A stretch of 64,000 bases of DNA from JBCCFC01 sp965213595 (GCA_965213595.1 CBDBZO010000006.1:1984001-2048000), one strand, 5' to 3'; positions 15,563 to 24,319 are shown, counted from the first letter of the stretch. Made by a program: numbers and translations. Notes: generated by a model not told the origin, from the sequence alone.

Positions 15563-16699
15563 ATGATTGCGCAACCCACCTCGCTGCTCCAACCACATAC
15601 GCTTGACGCGCCCAAGCCCTCGCTGCTCGACCTGTCGTTTGACGAGTTGGAAGCCGTGCTGGTCGAGCGCGGGCAGCCCACTTTTCGGGCGCGGCAGCTG
15701 TGGGCGTGGATGTACCAGCGCTACGCCCTCTCATTTGATGAGATGACGAATTTGCCCAAGGATTTGCGCGCGGAGCTGGCCGAGGCGTTTGTCGTCAATC
15801 CGCTGGCGACGCTGACGCGGGTCACGTCGCTGGCGGGGGATACGCAGAAGGTACTGTTTCAAGCGCCGGGCGACGGCAAGCGCCGCACGCCCGAAACCAT
15901 CGAGTCGGTGCTGATGGTCTACGACAGGCGGCGCACGCTCTGCATCAGCAGCCAGGCGGGCTGCGCCATGGGCTGCACCTTCTGCGCGACGGCGCTGGGC
16001 GGGCTGTCGCGCAATTTGACGACGGGCGAGATTGTGGCGCAGGTGCTCTTTTTTGCGCGCTATCTGGCCGACGCCGAGGCGGAGCCCGCCATGGATTTTG
16101 AGCGCCCTGCACAGGTCACCAACATCGTGCTGATGGGGATGGGCGAGCCGATGCACAACTACCGCAACGTCTGGGCGGCGCTGCGGCGGCTGACGGACGC
16201 GGAGGGCTTTGGCCTGGGCGCGCGCCACATTACGCTGAGCACGGTGGGGCTGGTGCCGATGATCGACCGCATGGCGGACGAGGGGTTGCAAATCAACCTG
16301 GCCGTGAGCCTGCACGCGCCCAACGATGCGCTGCGCAGCCAGCTTGCGCCGATCAACGAGCGCTACCCCATCGACGAGCTGCTGGCCTCGGTGCAGCGCT
16401 ACATCGACAAGACCAATCGCCGCGTCACCTTTGAGTACGCGCTGATGCGCGGCATCAACGACAGCCCGGCCTTGGCGCGGGAGCTGGCCGAAAAGCTGAG
16501 CCCTCTGCTTTGCCACGTCAACGTGATCCCGCTCAACCCAATTCCGGACAGCCCCTTCCAGCCCACGAGCGACGCGGAGACCGAGCGCTTTGTTCAAATT
16601 CTGCGCGAGGGTGGCGTGCCCGCCACGGTGCGGCTGCGGCGCGGCATCGAAATTAGCGCGGGTTGTGGCCAGCTGCGGCAGCAGGCGCAGGCGGCCTGA
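15563..16699 (+). CDS. rlmN: 23S rRNA (adenine2503-C2)/tRNA A37 methyltransferase
   Basis: A 378-residue radical SAM enzyme that methylates C2 of A2503 in 23S rRNA and, in many bacteria, A37 of some tRNAs. The [4Fe-4S] ligands are C134, C138 and C141 (GCAMGCTFCATALGG). The methyl-carrying cysteine is near the C-terminus (EISAGCGQLR, C368). Other signatures are ESVLMVY, NIVLMGMGEPMHNY, HITLSTVGLVP, NLAVSLHAPND and VNVIPLNPIP. The N-terminal accessory domain (RARQLWAWMYQRYALSFDEMTNLPKDLR) is complete. The start at 15563 follows directly on the promoter; the frame upstream has no similarity. Confidence 0.94.
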   Translation: MIAQPTSLLQPHTLDAPKPSLLDLSFDELEAVLVERGQPTFRARQLWAWMYQRYALSFDEMTNLPKDLRAELAEAFVVNPLATLTRVTSLAGDTQKVLFQAPGDGKRRTPETIESVLMVYDRRRTLCISSQAGCAMGCTFCATALGGLSRNLTTGEIVAQVLFFARYLADAEAEPAMDFERPAQVTNIVLMGMGEPMHNYRNVWAALRRLTDAEGFGLGARHITLSTVGLVPMIDRMADEGLQINLAVSLHAPNDALRSQLAPINERYPIDELLASVQRYIDKTNRRVTFEYALMRGINDSPALARELAEKLSPLLCHVNVIPLNPIPDSPFQPTSDAETERFVQILREGGVPATVRLRRGIEISAGCGQLRQQAQAA

Positions 16700-16723
16700 C
16701 GCGCGACTCTTGATGGAATTCAG

Positions 16724-16752
16724 CGCCAGCTCCGCGCGGGGCTGGCGTTTTT
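16724..16752 (+). terminator. Rho-independent terminator of rlmN
   Basis: Stem cgccagc/gctggcg (16724-16730, 16741-16747) with a GC-rich 10-nt loop, followed by ttttt, starting 24 nt after the rlmN stop. Confidence 0.85.
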
Positions 16753-16765
16753 GTTAAAACAATAA

Positions 16766-16868
16766 GTAGTGCGTGGTGCGTGAACCGTGACACACATGAG
16801 TTCGCTGTCCAAGCAACCCATTCTTTGCACATCAGTTCACGCACTACGCACTACGCACTACGCACTAC
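16766..16868. repeat. 'GCACTAC' heptamer repeat, inverted arrangement
   Basis: Four exact tandem copies of gcactac at 16841-16868, and inverted, degenerate copies (gtagtgcgtggtgcgtga) at about 16766-16783. It lies immediately before the degV start; its translation (ALRTTHYALR) is the junk N-terminus of the longer open frame. A similar translated peptide (NKHYAVRNTTW) occurs in the ligase gene at about 6165-6205. Confidence 0.7.
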
Positions 16869-16873
16869 GATTC

Positions 16874-17749
16874 ATGTCCAACGTTCAAATTGTTACCGAC
16901 AGCGGCATCTTTCTTCCCAACGAGGTGCGCGAGGAGCTGGAGATCACGGTGATTCCGCAAACGGTGTGCGTCGGCAAGATGACGCAGACCGAGACGGTCG
17001 ATTTTGCTGTGGATTCCGCCGTGGACGAGCTGTTTCAAATGCAGCAGCAGGCGCAGGCTATGGGGATGCCCCACGAGGCCGACGTGCGCGCGCCCGACGT
17101 CAACGAAATTCTCGGCGTCTACCAGCGGTTGGGGCGGCGCAGCCACGACATCGTCTCGATTCACTCCAGCAGCCATCTCAGCCCCATGTGGACAGAGGCG
17201 CGACAAGCGGCGAGCATCTTACGCGGTCGCTACACGATTCGCGTGGTGGACAGCCTGAGCACGTCGCTGGGGCTGGGCATCCTGGTGGAGAAGGCCGCGC
17301 GGGCCGCCGCCGCGGGCGCAGACATCAACGAGATTGCCCGCATCATTAACGGCACGATTCCCCACCTTTACCTGACGACCTTTACGGAAAGTCTGAATTT
17401 TCTAGAGCGCAGCACGCCAATCGGCGCATCGCAGAGCATCTTGGGCACGATGCTGGGCATTAAGGCGATGATCGTGATGGAGCAGGGAAAGCTCGTCCCG
17501 CTGGAGAAGGTGCAGACGCGCGAAGAGGTGGTGGACAAGCTCTACGACTTCGTGGCCGAGTTCTCCACGGCGGAGCAGGTGGGCATTATTCAGCACGGCT
17601 ACGCGGCACAGCAGGATGAGCTGGTGACGCGAATTGAGGATTCGCTGCCGCGAATGCGGGTGTGGCGGCTGCCCTATGCGCCGAGCCTGGCGGCCTATCT
17701 GGGACCAAACACGATGGGCGTGGTGGTCTACGAGAGCGAACGATATTAA
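16874..17749 (+). CDS. DegV family fatty-acid-binding protein
   Basis: A 291-residue EDD-fold protein of the DegV/FakB family. Diagnostic: VQIVTDSGIFLPNEVREELEITVIPQTV (TDS motif), then SHDIVSIHSSSHLSPMWTEARQAA (the S-S-x-L-S region binding the fatty-acid head group), IRVVDSLSTSLGLGILVEKAARAA and the C-terminal VGIIQHGYAAQQDEL. Members bind a fatty acid and, in Firmicutes, present it to a kinase (FakA); no FakA homologue is in the window. The ATG at 16874 is chosen because the upstream extension is the heptamer repeat. Confidence 0.87.
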   Translation: MSNVQIVTDSGIFLPNEVREELEITVIPQTVCVGKMTQTETVDFAVDSAVDELFQMQQQAQAMGMPHEADVRAPDVNEILGVYQRLGRRSHDIVSIHSSSHLSPMWTEARQAASILRGRYTIRVVDSLSTSLGLGILVEKAARAAAAGADINEIARIINGTIPHLYLTTFTESLNFLERSTPIGASQSILGTMLGIKAMIVMEQGKLVPLEKVQTREEVVDKLYDFVAEFSTAEQVGIIQHGYAAQQDELVTRIEDSLPRMRVWRLPYAPSLAAYLGPNTMGVVVYESERY

Positions 17750-17753
17750 TGAT

Positions 17754-18148
17754 CTCGTCCCCGCGCCCTGCGTGGGAATGCCTGCCGCGACGCTTCTGCG
17801 TCGCGTAGCGGACGGAGATGGTTGCTCAAAACCGTGGGAGATGGGATCGAACGCTGGCTTCTTTGGAGCGCAGTCAGCACAACTTGTGGTTAATCCGAGG
17901 ACGCGGAGCGTCCAAGATGGCATTCCGACGCAGAGCGTCGGGACGAGTATTCTGCTCGTTCCCAAGCTCTGCGTGGAAATGCCTACCCGACGCTCTGCGT
18001 CGCCGCCTGACGGACGAAGATAGGTTGCTCAAAACCATCGAAGACGGGCTCGAACGCTGGCTTTTGGAGCACAATCAGCACAACTCGCAGGTAATCCAAG
18101 GACGCGGAGCGTCCAAGACTGCATTCCTACGCGGAGCGTGGGAACGAG
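17754..18148. repeat. Tandem pair of 194-bp dispersed repeats with inverted ends
   Basis: Unit 1 is 17754-17947 and unit 2 is 17955-18148, each 194 nt and clearly homologous along their length (shared 'ggttgctcaaaacc', 'tcgaacgctggctt', 'gacgcggagcgtcc'). Each unit starts ctcgt(t/c)cccn and ends in the complement (gggaacgag), so each has inverted ends. It is of the 'CTCGTTCCCAAGCTCTGC...GCAGAGCGTGGGAACGAG' type found scattered in several phyla. No gene is visible in it. Confidence 0.8.
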
Positions 18149-18163
18149 CAAGGATAAATAATT

Positions 18164-20854
18164 ATGGCTTCGGCACTGGAACGATTGCAACGCATACTCG
18201 AGCTGGAAGCGCGGCAGGCCTGGCGCAACCGGGCGGTGATCGGCGGCATGGCGGCGCTGGCGGAGCGCTGGGCGGGCGACGCGCGCGGCGAGGCCGTGGA
18301 CGGGCGCGTGGTCGAGGCGCTGACGACGCTGATGGGCGAGTATGATGAGGCCGAGGAGGACGCCCGGCCCGCCGTGGCGGAGCGGATGCGCGACGTGATC
18401 ACGGGCGACGTTCACGACTGGGAAACGATTGTGTCGACGCCGATTAGCCGGCCCGTGGCGCAGCAGCTGGACAAGATCGAGCCGGCGGCGGAGAGCAGTG
18501 CGGTAGCGGCGGAGCCGGATGGTCGAGATGGGGAGCAGGGGAGCGAGGGAGCAGGAGAGCCAGACGCTCAGCCCGACATGCCGCTGGGCAGAGGGGTAAC
18601 CGACCGCGGGGCCAGCGGGGAGAGAAAGTCGCAAAAAGCGGGCAGGCCAGCGGAGGCAAAGCCAGCCAAGAAGCCCCAGAGCGTGCCGCCGCCGGAGCCG
18701 ACGTACAAGGCGCGGGCGCGAGTGCGCAAGCAGAAGCAGCAGCGTCAGCAGGCGACGCTGTCGCTGGCTGGATCGGTGACGCAGCTTTCCGGCGTGGGCG
18801 GGGCGACGGCGGAGAATTTGGCGCGGCTGGGCATCGAAACGCTGCGCGACCTGATCTGGCATTTGCCTGCGCGCCACGAGGACTACAGCGAGCTGCGCAC
18901 CATCGACCAGCTGGAGCCGGGCGAACAGGTGACGGTGATTGCGAACCTGTGGGAAATCCGCGAGCGCAAGCTGAGCATGAAGCGCACCATGGTGCAGGGC
19001 ATCCTGGCCGACGGCACGGGCACGCTGCACGCCACGTGGTGGAACAAGTGGGTGACAAAGCAGCTGGAGCCCAACACGCAGATGCGCTTTAGCGGCAAGG
19101 TGGGCCTCTACCTGGGGCAGAAGACGCTCGACAACCCCACCTTTGAGGAGCTGGACGAAGAGCGGGTGGCGACGGGGCGCATCGCGCCGGTTTACCCGCT
19201 GACGGAGGGCGTGAGCAACAAGCGGCTGCGCGACTGGATCAAGCAGGCGCTGGACGGCGCGCTGGGGGACGTGATGGATCCGCTGCCGGAGTCCGTGCTG
19301 GAGGGGCATGAGCTGGTTGACCTGGCGACGGCGCTGGAGCAGATGCACTTTCCAGACGATCAGGAGTCGCTGGCCGAGGCGCGGCGGCGGCTGGGCTTTG
19401 AGGAATTTTTCTACGTGCAGCTGGGCGCGATGCAGCGGCGTCGCGAGCTGCGGCAGACGCCCGCACAGCCGGTCGAGAACGGTGAAGCGGCAGTCGAGCA
19501 ATTTTTGCAGACGCTGCCCTTTGCGTTGACCGGCGCGCAGGATCGCGTGCTCGGCGAAATTCTGCGCGACATGGCGCGCTCCGTGCCGATGACGCGGCTG
19601 GTGCAGGGCGACGTCGGCTCCGGCAAGACGGCGGTGGCCGCGGGGGCGATGTTTGCGGCGGCGGCCAGCGGGATGCAGAGCGCCCTGCTCGCGCCGACGC
19701 AAATCTTGGCCGAGCAGCACCACCGCAGCCTGGATGGAATACTGGGCCAGCTTCAGAAGCCGGACGGCTCGCCGCTGATCGTGGCGCTGCTGACGGGCCG
19801 CGTGACGGGGCAGGCGCGCGAGGCCGTGCTGGACGGGCTGCGCGACGGCACGGTCGACGTGGTGGTGGGCACGACGGCGCTGATCCAGGAGGGCGTTGCC
19901 TTTGAGAATTTGGGCTTTGTGGTGGTGGACGAGCAGCACCGTTTCGGCGTCGAGCAGAGAGGGGTCTTGCGCAACAAGGGCACGGTCGCCAGCGACGAAG
20001 TCGACCAGGAGAACGAAGAGCTTCTCCAACCCCACCTGCTGGTGATGAGTGCGACGCCGATTCCGCGCAGCCTGGCGCTGACGATTTACGGCGACCTCGA
20101 CGTGAGCATTATCGACGAGATGCCGCCCGGTCGCCAGCCGATTATGACCAAGTGGTTTATGCCCGCCGAGAGGGAGCGCCTCTACGGCTTTCTCAAGCGC
20201 GAGGCCAGGGAGGGTCGCCAGGGCTACTTGATCTACCCGCTGGTGGAGGAGAGCGAGAAGCTGGAGGTCGGCGCCGCGGTGGAGGCGCACGAGCGCTTGT
20301 CCACCGAAATCCTGCCCGATTTGCGCTTGGGCCTGCTGCACGGGCGCATGACGGGCAGCGAGAAGGACGAAACGATGCGCGCCTTTGCCGAGGGCAATTA
20401 CGATGCGCTGGTCAGCACGACGGTGGTCGAAGTGGGGGTGGACGTGCCAAACGCCACGCTGATAATCATCGAGGACGCCGAGCGCTTTGGGCTGGCGCAG
20501 CTGCACCAGTTGCGCGGGCGCGTCGGTCGCGGAGAGCACAAGAGCTACTGTGCGCTTGTCAGCAAGGGCGAAAGCGCGCAGGCGCAGGAGCGGCTCAACG
20601 CGCTGGTCGAGACCAACGACGGTTTTGTGCTGGCCGAGAAGGATCTGTCGCTGCGCGGGCCGGGCGATTTCCTAGGCACGAAGCAGAGCGGATTGCCGAA
20701 TCTGCGGGTCGCGCTGCTGAGCGATTTGGAGACGCTCAAGGAGGCGCGCGATGCGGCGCAAGGCTTTTTTGGCGAGGGGGATTCGCTGGAGGATCATCCG
20801 CAGTTGGCGGCGGAGGTCGAGCGCTTTTGGTCGGGGCACGGGGATGTGAGTTAG
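18164..20854 (+). CDS. recG: ATP-dependent DNA helicase RecG
   Basis: An 896-residue superfamily 2 helicase that remodels stalled forks and branched DNA. The wedge/OB domain starts near residue 205 (LSGVGGATAENLARLGIETLRDLIWHLPARHEDYS) and contains the WWNKW strand. Walker A is VQGDVGSGKTAVAAGAM (about residue 483), motif Ia is APTQILAEQHH, the DExH box is VVVDEQHRFGVEQR (about 588), motif III is LVMSATPIPRSLALTIYGDLD, and the C-terminal motifs are DALVSTTVVEVGVDVPNA and LRGRVGRGEHKSYC. The N-terminal ~200 residues, low complexity and charged in part, exceed the usual E. coli length. A large antisense open frame across it is a GC artefact. The last 50 bp are duplicated at 21137-21188. Confidence 0.95.
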   Translation: MASALERLQRILELEARQAWRNRAVIGGMAALAERWAGDARGEAVDGRVVEALTTLMGEYDEAEEDARPAVAERMRDVITGDVHDWETIVSTPISRPVAQQLDKIEPAAESSAVAAEPDGRDGEQGSEGAGEPDAQPDMPLGRGVTDRGASGERKSQKAGRPAEAKPAKKPQSVPPPEPTYKARARVRKQKQQRQQATLSLAGSVTQLSGVGGATAENLARLGIETLRDLIWHLPARHEDYSELRTIDQLEPGEQVTVIANLWEIRERKLSMKRTMVQGILADGTGTLHATWWNKWVTKQLEPNTQMRFSGKVGLYLGQKTLDNPTFEELDEERVATGRIAPVYPLTEGVSNKRLRDWIKQALDGALGDVMDPLPESVLEGHELVDLATALEQMHFPDDQESLAEARRRLGFEEFFYVQLGAMQRRRELRQTPAQPVENGEAAVEQFLQTLPFALTGAQDRVLGEILRDMARSVPMTRLVQGDVGSGKTAVAAGAMFAAAASGMQSALLAPTQILAEQHHRSLDGILGQLQKPDGSPLIVALLTGRVTGQAREAVLDGLRDGTVDVVVGTTALIQEGVAFENLGFVVVDEQHRFGVEQRGVLRNKGTVASDEVDQENEELLQPHLLVMSATPIPRSLALTIYGDLDVSIIDEMPPGRQPIMTKWFMPAERERLYGFLKREAREGRQGYLIYPLVEESEKLEVGAAVEAHERLSTEILPDLRLGLLHGRMTGSEKDETMRAFAEGNYDALVSTTVVEVGVDVPNATLIIIEDAERFGLAQLHQLRGRVGRGEHKSYCALVSKGESAQAQERLNALVETNDGFVLAEKDLSLRGPGDFLGTKQSGLPNLRVALLSDLETLKEARDAAQGFFGEGDSLEDHPQLAAEVERFWSGHGDVS

Positions 20855-20878
20855 GGTGATAGAGGGTTCTTTAATTTT

Positions 20879-21097
20879 ATGGCAACCAAAATTCTCAGCG
20901 ATGCCGAAGTCATGCGAGAGGCATCTCGCGTGCTGTTAGAGCATCTCGATCCAGCCGTGGCTGCGCGCTTCTGGGCCGGGTGGCAATCCGGGCAAGGCGA
21001 TTACCTGTTGTGGCGCGAGGCGGAATTTGGCCAAGCGACGGTGAATGAGTTGCATGACAAAATTACCGTCTATGAACAAAACCAGAATCTTTGTTAG
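20879..21097 (+). CDS. Small protein, hypothetical
   Basis: A 72-residue acidic protein beginning MATKILSDAEVMREASRVLLEHLDPAVAARFWAGWQSGQGDYLLWREAEF. The helical, charged pattern and the W-x3-G-x-G-D-Y-L motif look coding, and there are no low-complexity repeats. I do not recognise it; small helical proteins of this size often serve as antitoxins, but no toxin follows. It starts 24 nt after recG and may be translated from the same transcript. Confidence 0.5.
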   Translation: MATKILSDAEVMREASRVLLEHLDPAVAARFWAGWQSGQGDYLLWREAEFGQATVNELHDKITVYEQNQNLC

Positions 21098-21136
21098 TTT
21101 TGAGTACAGATGCAGAGCTGAGTCGGTACCCGGCGC

Positions 21137-21188
21137 TGGCGGCGGAGGTCGAGCGCTTCTGGCCGGGGCACGGGGATGTGAGTTAGGG
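21137..21188. repeat. Second copy of the recG 3' end
   Basis: 52 nt nearly identical (two differences) to 20805-20856, the last codons and stop of recG. The small gene at 20879-21097 lies between the two copies, so a segment of about 330 bp was duplicated or inserted here. Confidence 0.85.
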
Positions 21189-21207
21189 CAAGCGAGAGGG
21201 GGAGACT

Positions 21208-21405
21208 ATGTCTACTGCTTCCGTTTTGTACAGTCAGTATATTGAGCCACATATAGAAACGTTGCCCGTTGCGGAACAATTGCAGCTTGCGGATTTAATC
21301 AAGCAGAAGGCCTTGAGTCGGAAGATTGAGCAACCCACAGTAAATTCTGGTCAAACCGACATCACGGATTTACATGGATTGGGTAGCAAACTCTGGCAGA
21401 TGTAG
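21208..21405 (+). CDS. Small antitoxin-like protein, hypothetical
   Basis: 65 residues: MSTASVLYSQYIEPHIETLPVAEQLQLADLIKQKAL and so on. The N-terminal half (helical, with LPVAEQLQLADLI) resembles the short N-terminal regions of type II antitoxins of the 'LP...Q..ll..I' kind, and the C-terminal HGLGSKLWQ(M) resembles antitoxin tails that bind PIN toxins. No toxin gene follows: 21406-21634 has no gene. It may therefore be an orphan. A good ribosome site (gagaggggga) precedes the start. Confidence 0.5.
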   Translation: MSTASVLYSQYIEPHIETLPVAEQLQLADLIKQKALSRKIEQPTVNSGQTDITDLHGLGSKLWQM

Positions 21406-21479
21406 ACGTTCAGACTTACATCAGTTCATTGCGCGATGAGTGGCGGTAGCAGGCGATGACTATACAGAGAATTTCCAAC

Positions 21480-21548
21480 CGCCGATGCACGCGGATTTGC
21501 GTGAATTAGGAAATTATCTGCGTTGATCCGCGTCTATCTGCGGCTTTA
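21480..21548. repeat. 'ATCTGCGTTGATCCGCG' dispersed repeat
   Basis: Contains ccgccgatgcacgcggattt and atctgcgttgatccgcgtct/atctgcggctt, a repeat type common in intergenic DNA of many bacteria. The surrounding 21406-21634 gap contains no gene and leads into ndh. Confidence 0.5.
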
Positions 21549-21634
21549 TTTTTGTGAAAGGGATAACCGACTGCGGCGCGGGCGTTTGCTACAGTTGGCG
21601 CAAATAAGCTATCAATCTTTCACAGAAAGCCATC

Positions 21635-23023
21635 ATGTATCCACACCACGTGGTGATCGTCGGCGGGGGATTTGGGGGGCTGTACGCGGCCAAGGCGCTC
21701 AAGGATGCGTCGGTGCAAGTTACCCTGGTCGACAAGAACAACTATCATCTCTTTCAGCCGCTGCTCTATCAAGTTGCGATGGCGGGTCTTTCGCCGGGCG
21801 ACATTGCGGAGCCGCTGCGGCGCATCTTCCGCCAGCAGAAGAACGTGCGTACGCTGCTGGGCGAGGTCGTCGACATCGATGCCGAGGCGCAGACGGTGTC
21901 GCTGAAACATGGCGAAGTCGGCGCGAGCACGATTCGCTACGATTCGCTGATCATTGCCACGGGGATTCAGTATGCCTACTTTGGCAATGAAGAATGGGCC
22001 GAATTGGCGCCGAGCCTCAAATCAGTCGAAAACGCGCTGGAAATTCGACGGCGCGTGCTCTACGCCTACGAAATGGCCGAGCAGGAGACGAACCCTGAAA
22101 AGCGCCAGGCGTGGCTGACCTTTGCCGTGGTCGGCGCGGGGCCAACGGGGATGGAGCTGGCGGGCGCACTGGCCGAGATGGCGCACCACACCCTCAATGG
22201 GGAATTCCGCCACGTCGATCCGAACGACACGCGGGTCGTGCTGCTGGAGGCGTCGGAGCAGGTGATGCCGCCCTACAAGCCAGATTCGGGGCGCCGTGCG
22301 CAGCGTCAGCTGGAGGAGAAGGGCGTCATGGTGCGGCTCAATACAATGGTGATCGGGCTGGCGGACGATCACGTCACGGTCAAGCCGACGGGCGGTGACA
22401 ATGACGAAAGCGAGCAGATTGCCTGCCACACGATTTTGTGGGGCGCGGGCACACAGGGGACGCCGCTGGCTCAAACGCTGGCCGAGCGCACGGGCGTCGA
22501 GCTCGCTAAAAACGGCACGGTCAAGGTTAACGCCGACTGGAGCGTGGGCAGCTACCGCAATCTGTTTGTCATCGGCGACTTGGGGCACTTTACACACGAC
22601 CCCAATTTCGAGGTGCTGCCCGGCGTCGCTCAGGTCGCCATTCAGGGCGGTAAGTACGTCGCCGAAGTGATTCAAAAGCGAATGCAGGGCAAGGCGACGC
22701 GACCGTTCCGCTACTTTGACAAGGGGCAGATGGCGACGATTGGGCGCTCGGCGGCGGTGGCGGAGATTGGGCCGCTGCGCTTTGGCGGCTTCCCCGCGTG
22801 GATGGCGTGGCTGCTGGTGCACATCGTCTATCTCGTCGGCTTCGACAACCGCCTGCTGGTCTTTGCGCAATGGACGTGGATGTACCTGACCTACAACCGC
22901 GGCGTGCGCATCATTTTGACGCCGGAGCGCAGCGAGGCCGTGCGCGTGCACCTCAACGGCCGAGCTAGCACTGTGCCCACCAATCAACAACCCGACAGAC
23001 AGAAAGAGCCAGCAACCGCATGA
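21635..23023 (+). CDS. ndh: Type II NADH:quinone oxidoreductase (NDH-2)
   Basis: A 462-residue FAD-dependent NADH dehydrogenase that transfers electrons from NADH to quinone without pumping protons, attached to the inner face of the membrane. Evidence: the FAD dinucleotide fold VVIVGGGFGGLYAAKAL (about residues 6-22), the YHLFQPLLYQVA motif (residues 43-54), the NADH fold FAVVGAGPTGMELAGALAE (about 165-183), FAD-binding FVIGDLGHF and the quinone-site VAIQGGKYVAE. The hydrophobic C-terminal part FPAWMAWLLVHIVYLVGFDNRLLV and the amphipathic end fit membrane attachment. Menaquinone made with MenB is a likely acceptor. The stop overlaps the next gene (ATGA). Confidence 0.92.
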   Translation: MYPHHVVIVGGGFGGLYAAKALKDASVQVTLVDKNNYHLFQPLLYQVAMAGLSPGDIAEPLRRIFRQQKNVRTLLGEVVDIDAEAQTVSLKHGEVGASTIRYDSLIIATGIQYAYFGNEEWAELAPSLKSVENALEIRRRVLYAYEMAEQETNPEKRQAWLTFAVVGAGPTGMELAGALAEMAHHTLNGEFRHVDPNDTRVVLLEASEQVMPPYKPDSGRRAQRQLEEKGVMVRLNTMVIGLADDHVTVKPTGGDNDESEQIACHTILWGAGTQGTPLAQTLAERTGVELAKNGTVKVNADWSVGSYRNLFVIGDLGHFTHDPNFEVLPGVAQVAIQGGKYVAEVIQKRMQGKATRPFRYFDKGQMATIGRSAAVAEIGPLRFGGFPAWMAWLLVHIVYLVGFDNRLLVFAQWTWMYLTYNRGVRIILTPERSEAVRVHLNGRASTVPTNQQPDRQKEPATA

Positions 23024-23865
23024 AACTCGGCTGTTTTCAGAGCAACCGTGGCCTGCGCCAGATGGAGTACAGCGACTTTGCCACGCAGGCGGCGGCGTTG
23101 GGCTATCAAGCCCTTGACGTACCGTTGACGACCGAGGGCGCGGTGGCGACTTGCCGCGCGCACGAGCTGGAAGCGTACGCGACCAGCGCCGTCGTGCCGC
23201 CGGATTTGAGCCGCGACGAGACGCAGCAGGAGGCGATTGTCGAGCAGATGCGCGGGGCGATCGATGATGCCGCGTCGCACGACATTGGCGTGGTGACGCA
23301 CCTGATCGGGCGCGACCCCGAAAGTAGCGGCGACGAGAACATTGCGCTGTTCAAAGAAGTTTACACGCCGATTGCCAAGCACGCCGAAGCGCGGGGCGTG
23401 CGGCTGGCCTTTGAGAATTGGCCGCGCAACGGCACGATGCTCGCCATTACGCCGGAGCTGTGGGACGCGATGTTCACCGCCGTGCCGTCGTCGGCGCTGG
23501 GGCTGTGCTACGATCCGTCACACTTCTACTGGTTGGGCATTGACTACATTCAGCCCATCTACGACTTTCGGGATCGCATTTACCACGCCCACGCCAAGGA
23601 CACGGAGATTCTGGTCGCGGGGCGCAATCAGTTTGGCATTTATGGGCGACAGCTGGAAGCGACACGGCCCGCCAAGTGGTGGCGCTATCGCCTGCCGGGC
23701 TACGGCCACGTTGACTGGGCGCGCTACCTGGATGCGCTCTACCAGATCGGCTACGACGCGGTGCTGAGCGTGGAGCACGAAGACGACTCGTGGGCATCGA
23801 CGCCGGAGCAGGCGATGCGGGGCTTGCAGCTCTCGCAGCAATTTCTTGCGCCGCTGCTCGTTTAG
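23020..23865 (+). CDS. Sugar phosphate isomerase/epimerase family protein
   Basis: A 281-residue xylose-isomerase-like TIM barrel. Metal and substrate residues appear in the expected order: VRLAFENWPRN (Glu ligand), LGLCYDPSHFYWLGID (Asp and His), IYHAHAKDTEIL (His) and AVLSVEHEDDSW (Glu). The substrate is unknown. It starts in an ATGA overlap with ndh, so the two are translated together, though a functional link is not evident. The middle of the protein matches the inositol/hexulose-type epimerases more than endonuclease IV. Confidence 0.85.
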   Translation: MKLGCFQSNRGLRQMEYSDFATQAAALGYQALDVPLTTEGAVATCRAHELEAYATSAVVPPDLSRDETQQEAIVEQMRGAIDDAASHDIGVVTHLIGRDPESSGDENIALFKEVYTPIAKHAEARGVRLAFENWPRNGTMLAITPELWDAMFTAVPSSALGLCYDPSHFYWLGIDYIQPIYDFRDRIYHAHAKDTEILVAGRNQFGIYGRQLEATRPAKWWRYRLPGYGHVDWARYLDALYQIGYDAVLSVEHEDDSWASTPEQAMRGLQLSQQFLAPLLV

Positions 23866-23905
23866 CTCAATTTCATTTGTTGTTTACCGATATCAGGAGA
23901 TTCAC

Positions 23906-24175
23906 ATGGCAGAAGAAGCCGAAAAGCTAGACAGCCAAGAGGAAGAGGCAGCGCGCCAGCAGCGCGAGGAGGAGCGCGCGCAGGAGGTCGAAAACGTGCC
24001 GCACGAGGAGGTCGACCCCGATGATGACGTTACGGAAGCAAGTTGGGAATCGTTTCCGGGCAGCGATGCGCCGGGTTACACCCAGGGCGAGACGGATGAT
24101 AACATTGATAAGTCGGCCCTCTTTCCACCGGACGATGCTCAATCGGCTGGGGAAGCGGATAAAGACGAGGAATAA
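23906..24175 (+). CDS. Small acidic protein, hypothetical
   Basis: 89 residues, strongly acidic (about a third Asp/Glu): MAEEAEKLDSQEEEAARQQREEERAQEVENVPHEEVDPDDDV and so on, with a coiled-coil-like first half. The WESFPGSDAPGY segment resembles the short motif seen in small proteins of proteobacteria and Chloroflexota with unknown role. A strong ribosome site (caggagattcac) precedes the ATG at 23906; the frame also runs upstream from 23846 but without one. Confidence 0.65.
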   Translation: MAEEAEKLDSQEEEAARQQREEERAQEVENVPHEEVDPDDDVTEASWESFPGSDAPGYTQGETDDNIDKSALFPPDDAQSAGEADKDEE

Positions 24176-24246
24176 GTAAATTTTTCACCGCACGAATTTG
24201 ACAGATTTTTACCACCCTGCTATACTGCCTCTCGCTAACAACTTGT

Positions 24247-24319
24247 GGAGGCGTGGTGTAGCGGTTAGCATATCGGCCTGTCAAGCCGAAGGTCGCGGGT
24301 TCAAATCCCGTCGCTTCCG
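24247..24319 (+). tRNA. tRNA-Asp (anticodon GTC)
   Basis: 73 nt. Acceptor GGAGGCG/CGCTTCC (one G-T pair) with discriminator G, D-loop TAGCGGTTAGCA, anticodon arm CGGCCTGTCAAGCCG (GTC), T-loop GGGTTCAAATCCC. Its 3' portion is also the presumed left attachment site of the mobile element that follows. CCA is not encoded. Confidence 0.95.

Noticed and set aside
16841..16868. Tandem heptamers as a possible CRISPR array
   Set aside because: Four contiguous 7-bp copies without spacers; not a CRISPR. I saw no CRISPR array or cas gene in the window.
18029..20539. 836-codon minus-strand open frame
   Set aside because: It lies antisense to recG, whose motifs are all present; its protein is Arg/His/Gln-rich and has no domain. 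It is a GC-rich shadow frame.
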